Shown here: in pieces, positions 42,221 through 42,257 of the stretch
Numbering within the stretch: the stretch's first letter is position 1
Layout of the letters: the number at the start of each line of letters is the position of its first letter
DNA from: Oceaniovalibus sp. ACAM 378
GTDB lineage: Bacteria; Pseudomonadota; Alphaproteobacteria; Rhodobacterales; Rhodobacteraceae
Assembly: GCF_008085915.1 (NCBI RefSeq)
Contig: NZ_VSJK01000025.1
Span: forward strand, 1-42,257
Direction of reading: 5' to 3'
DNA: 42,257 nucleotides
Made by a program: the position numbers and the translations under genes
The notes under the pieces: model-generated
Databases searched by the model: none
Told to the model about the DNA's origin: nothing
The model's input: only the letters and a program-made list of their open reading frames with translations

Positions 42221-42257
42221 ATGTCCGAAGTTACTATTATCGGTGTCGACTTGGCAA
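42221..42257 (+). CDS. IS110-family transposase, N-terminal 12 codons (cut by window end)
   Basis: The frame starts MSEVTIIGVDLA at 42221, directly after AAGGAAGGAG. IS110-family transposases of alphaproteobacteria begin just like this, and the aspartate in GVDLAK is the first residue of the DEDD catalytic set. The rest lies beyond the window. Confidence 0.7.
   Translation, partial: MSEVTIIGVDLA

Overview
The window is GC-rich alphaproteobacterial DNA. The gene families point to the Rhodobacterales (Roseobacter/Paracoccus-type): a PRC-barrel protein ending in EHHH, an ExoD/TerC/Kup trio, a LigD-Ku pair, a TctABC transporter and a YrbG-type antiporter. The density of insertion-sequence (IS) debris at both ends and in the middle suggests an accessory replicon or a genomic island. 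No rRNA, tRNA, CRISPR array or replication origin was seen.

Layout. (1) 1-211: 5' end of an IS5-family element on the minus strand. (2) 0.4-6.1 kb, minus strand: an SLC13-type permease, then a Ca2+/cation antiporter, a small exported protein and a fused SecDF. (3) 6.4-12.6 kb, plus strand: a membrane protein of unknown role, a CNNM/CorC-type transporter, TerC, ExoD and the K+ transporter Kup; this is an ion-homeostasis block. (4) 12.6-13.2 kb: degraded DNA with an IS6 transposase N-terminus. (5) 13.2-16.2 kb, minus strand: tctC-tctB-tctA with an attenuator-like terminator after tctC. (6) 16.5-18.4 kb: two adjacent IS5-family elements. (7) 18.4-22.3 kb: RsuA-type pseudouridine synthase, nitrilase, acyl-CoA dehydrogenase-like flavoprotein, and a divergent HxlR regulator. 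(8) 22.8-28.3 kb: an envelope thiol/peptidoglycan operon (dsbD, dsbA, L,D-transpeptidase) divergent from a response regulator/histidine kinase pair, with a PmrA-like box between them. (9) 28.6-40.6 kb: a stress-response block with a phospholipase D-like protein, an FAD protein, a nitrilase-fold amidohydrolase, PRC-barrel, DUF421, LigD, Ku and a large-subunit catalase. Several of these genes have EcfG-like (GGAAC-N16/17-CGTT) promoter candidates. (10) 40.7-42.3 kb: a decayed TRAP permease, a truncated IS5 copy, an IS3 remnant and the start of an IS110 element.

The most unusual signal is a family of 37-bp (one 40-bp) hairpin elements. Each sits exactly at a codon boundary inside an IS5-family transposase gene. 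In four of five clear copies it lies directly before the codon of a predicted catalytic aspartate (DSTG or DGAYD). The hairpin stems differ between copies by compensatory changes, while the 5' CTCTC and 3' CTGCCGG(G/A)CAGTG parts are conserved. Removing both elements from the copy at 16.5-17.6 kb on paper restores a continuous 310-residue transposase. A sixth site, at 41.7 kb, has become a perfect 21-bp inverted repeat. I do not recognise this element as a described class.
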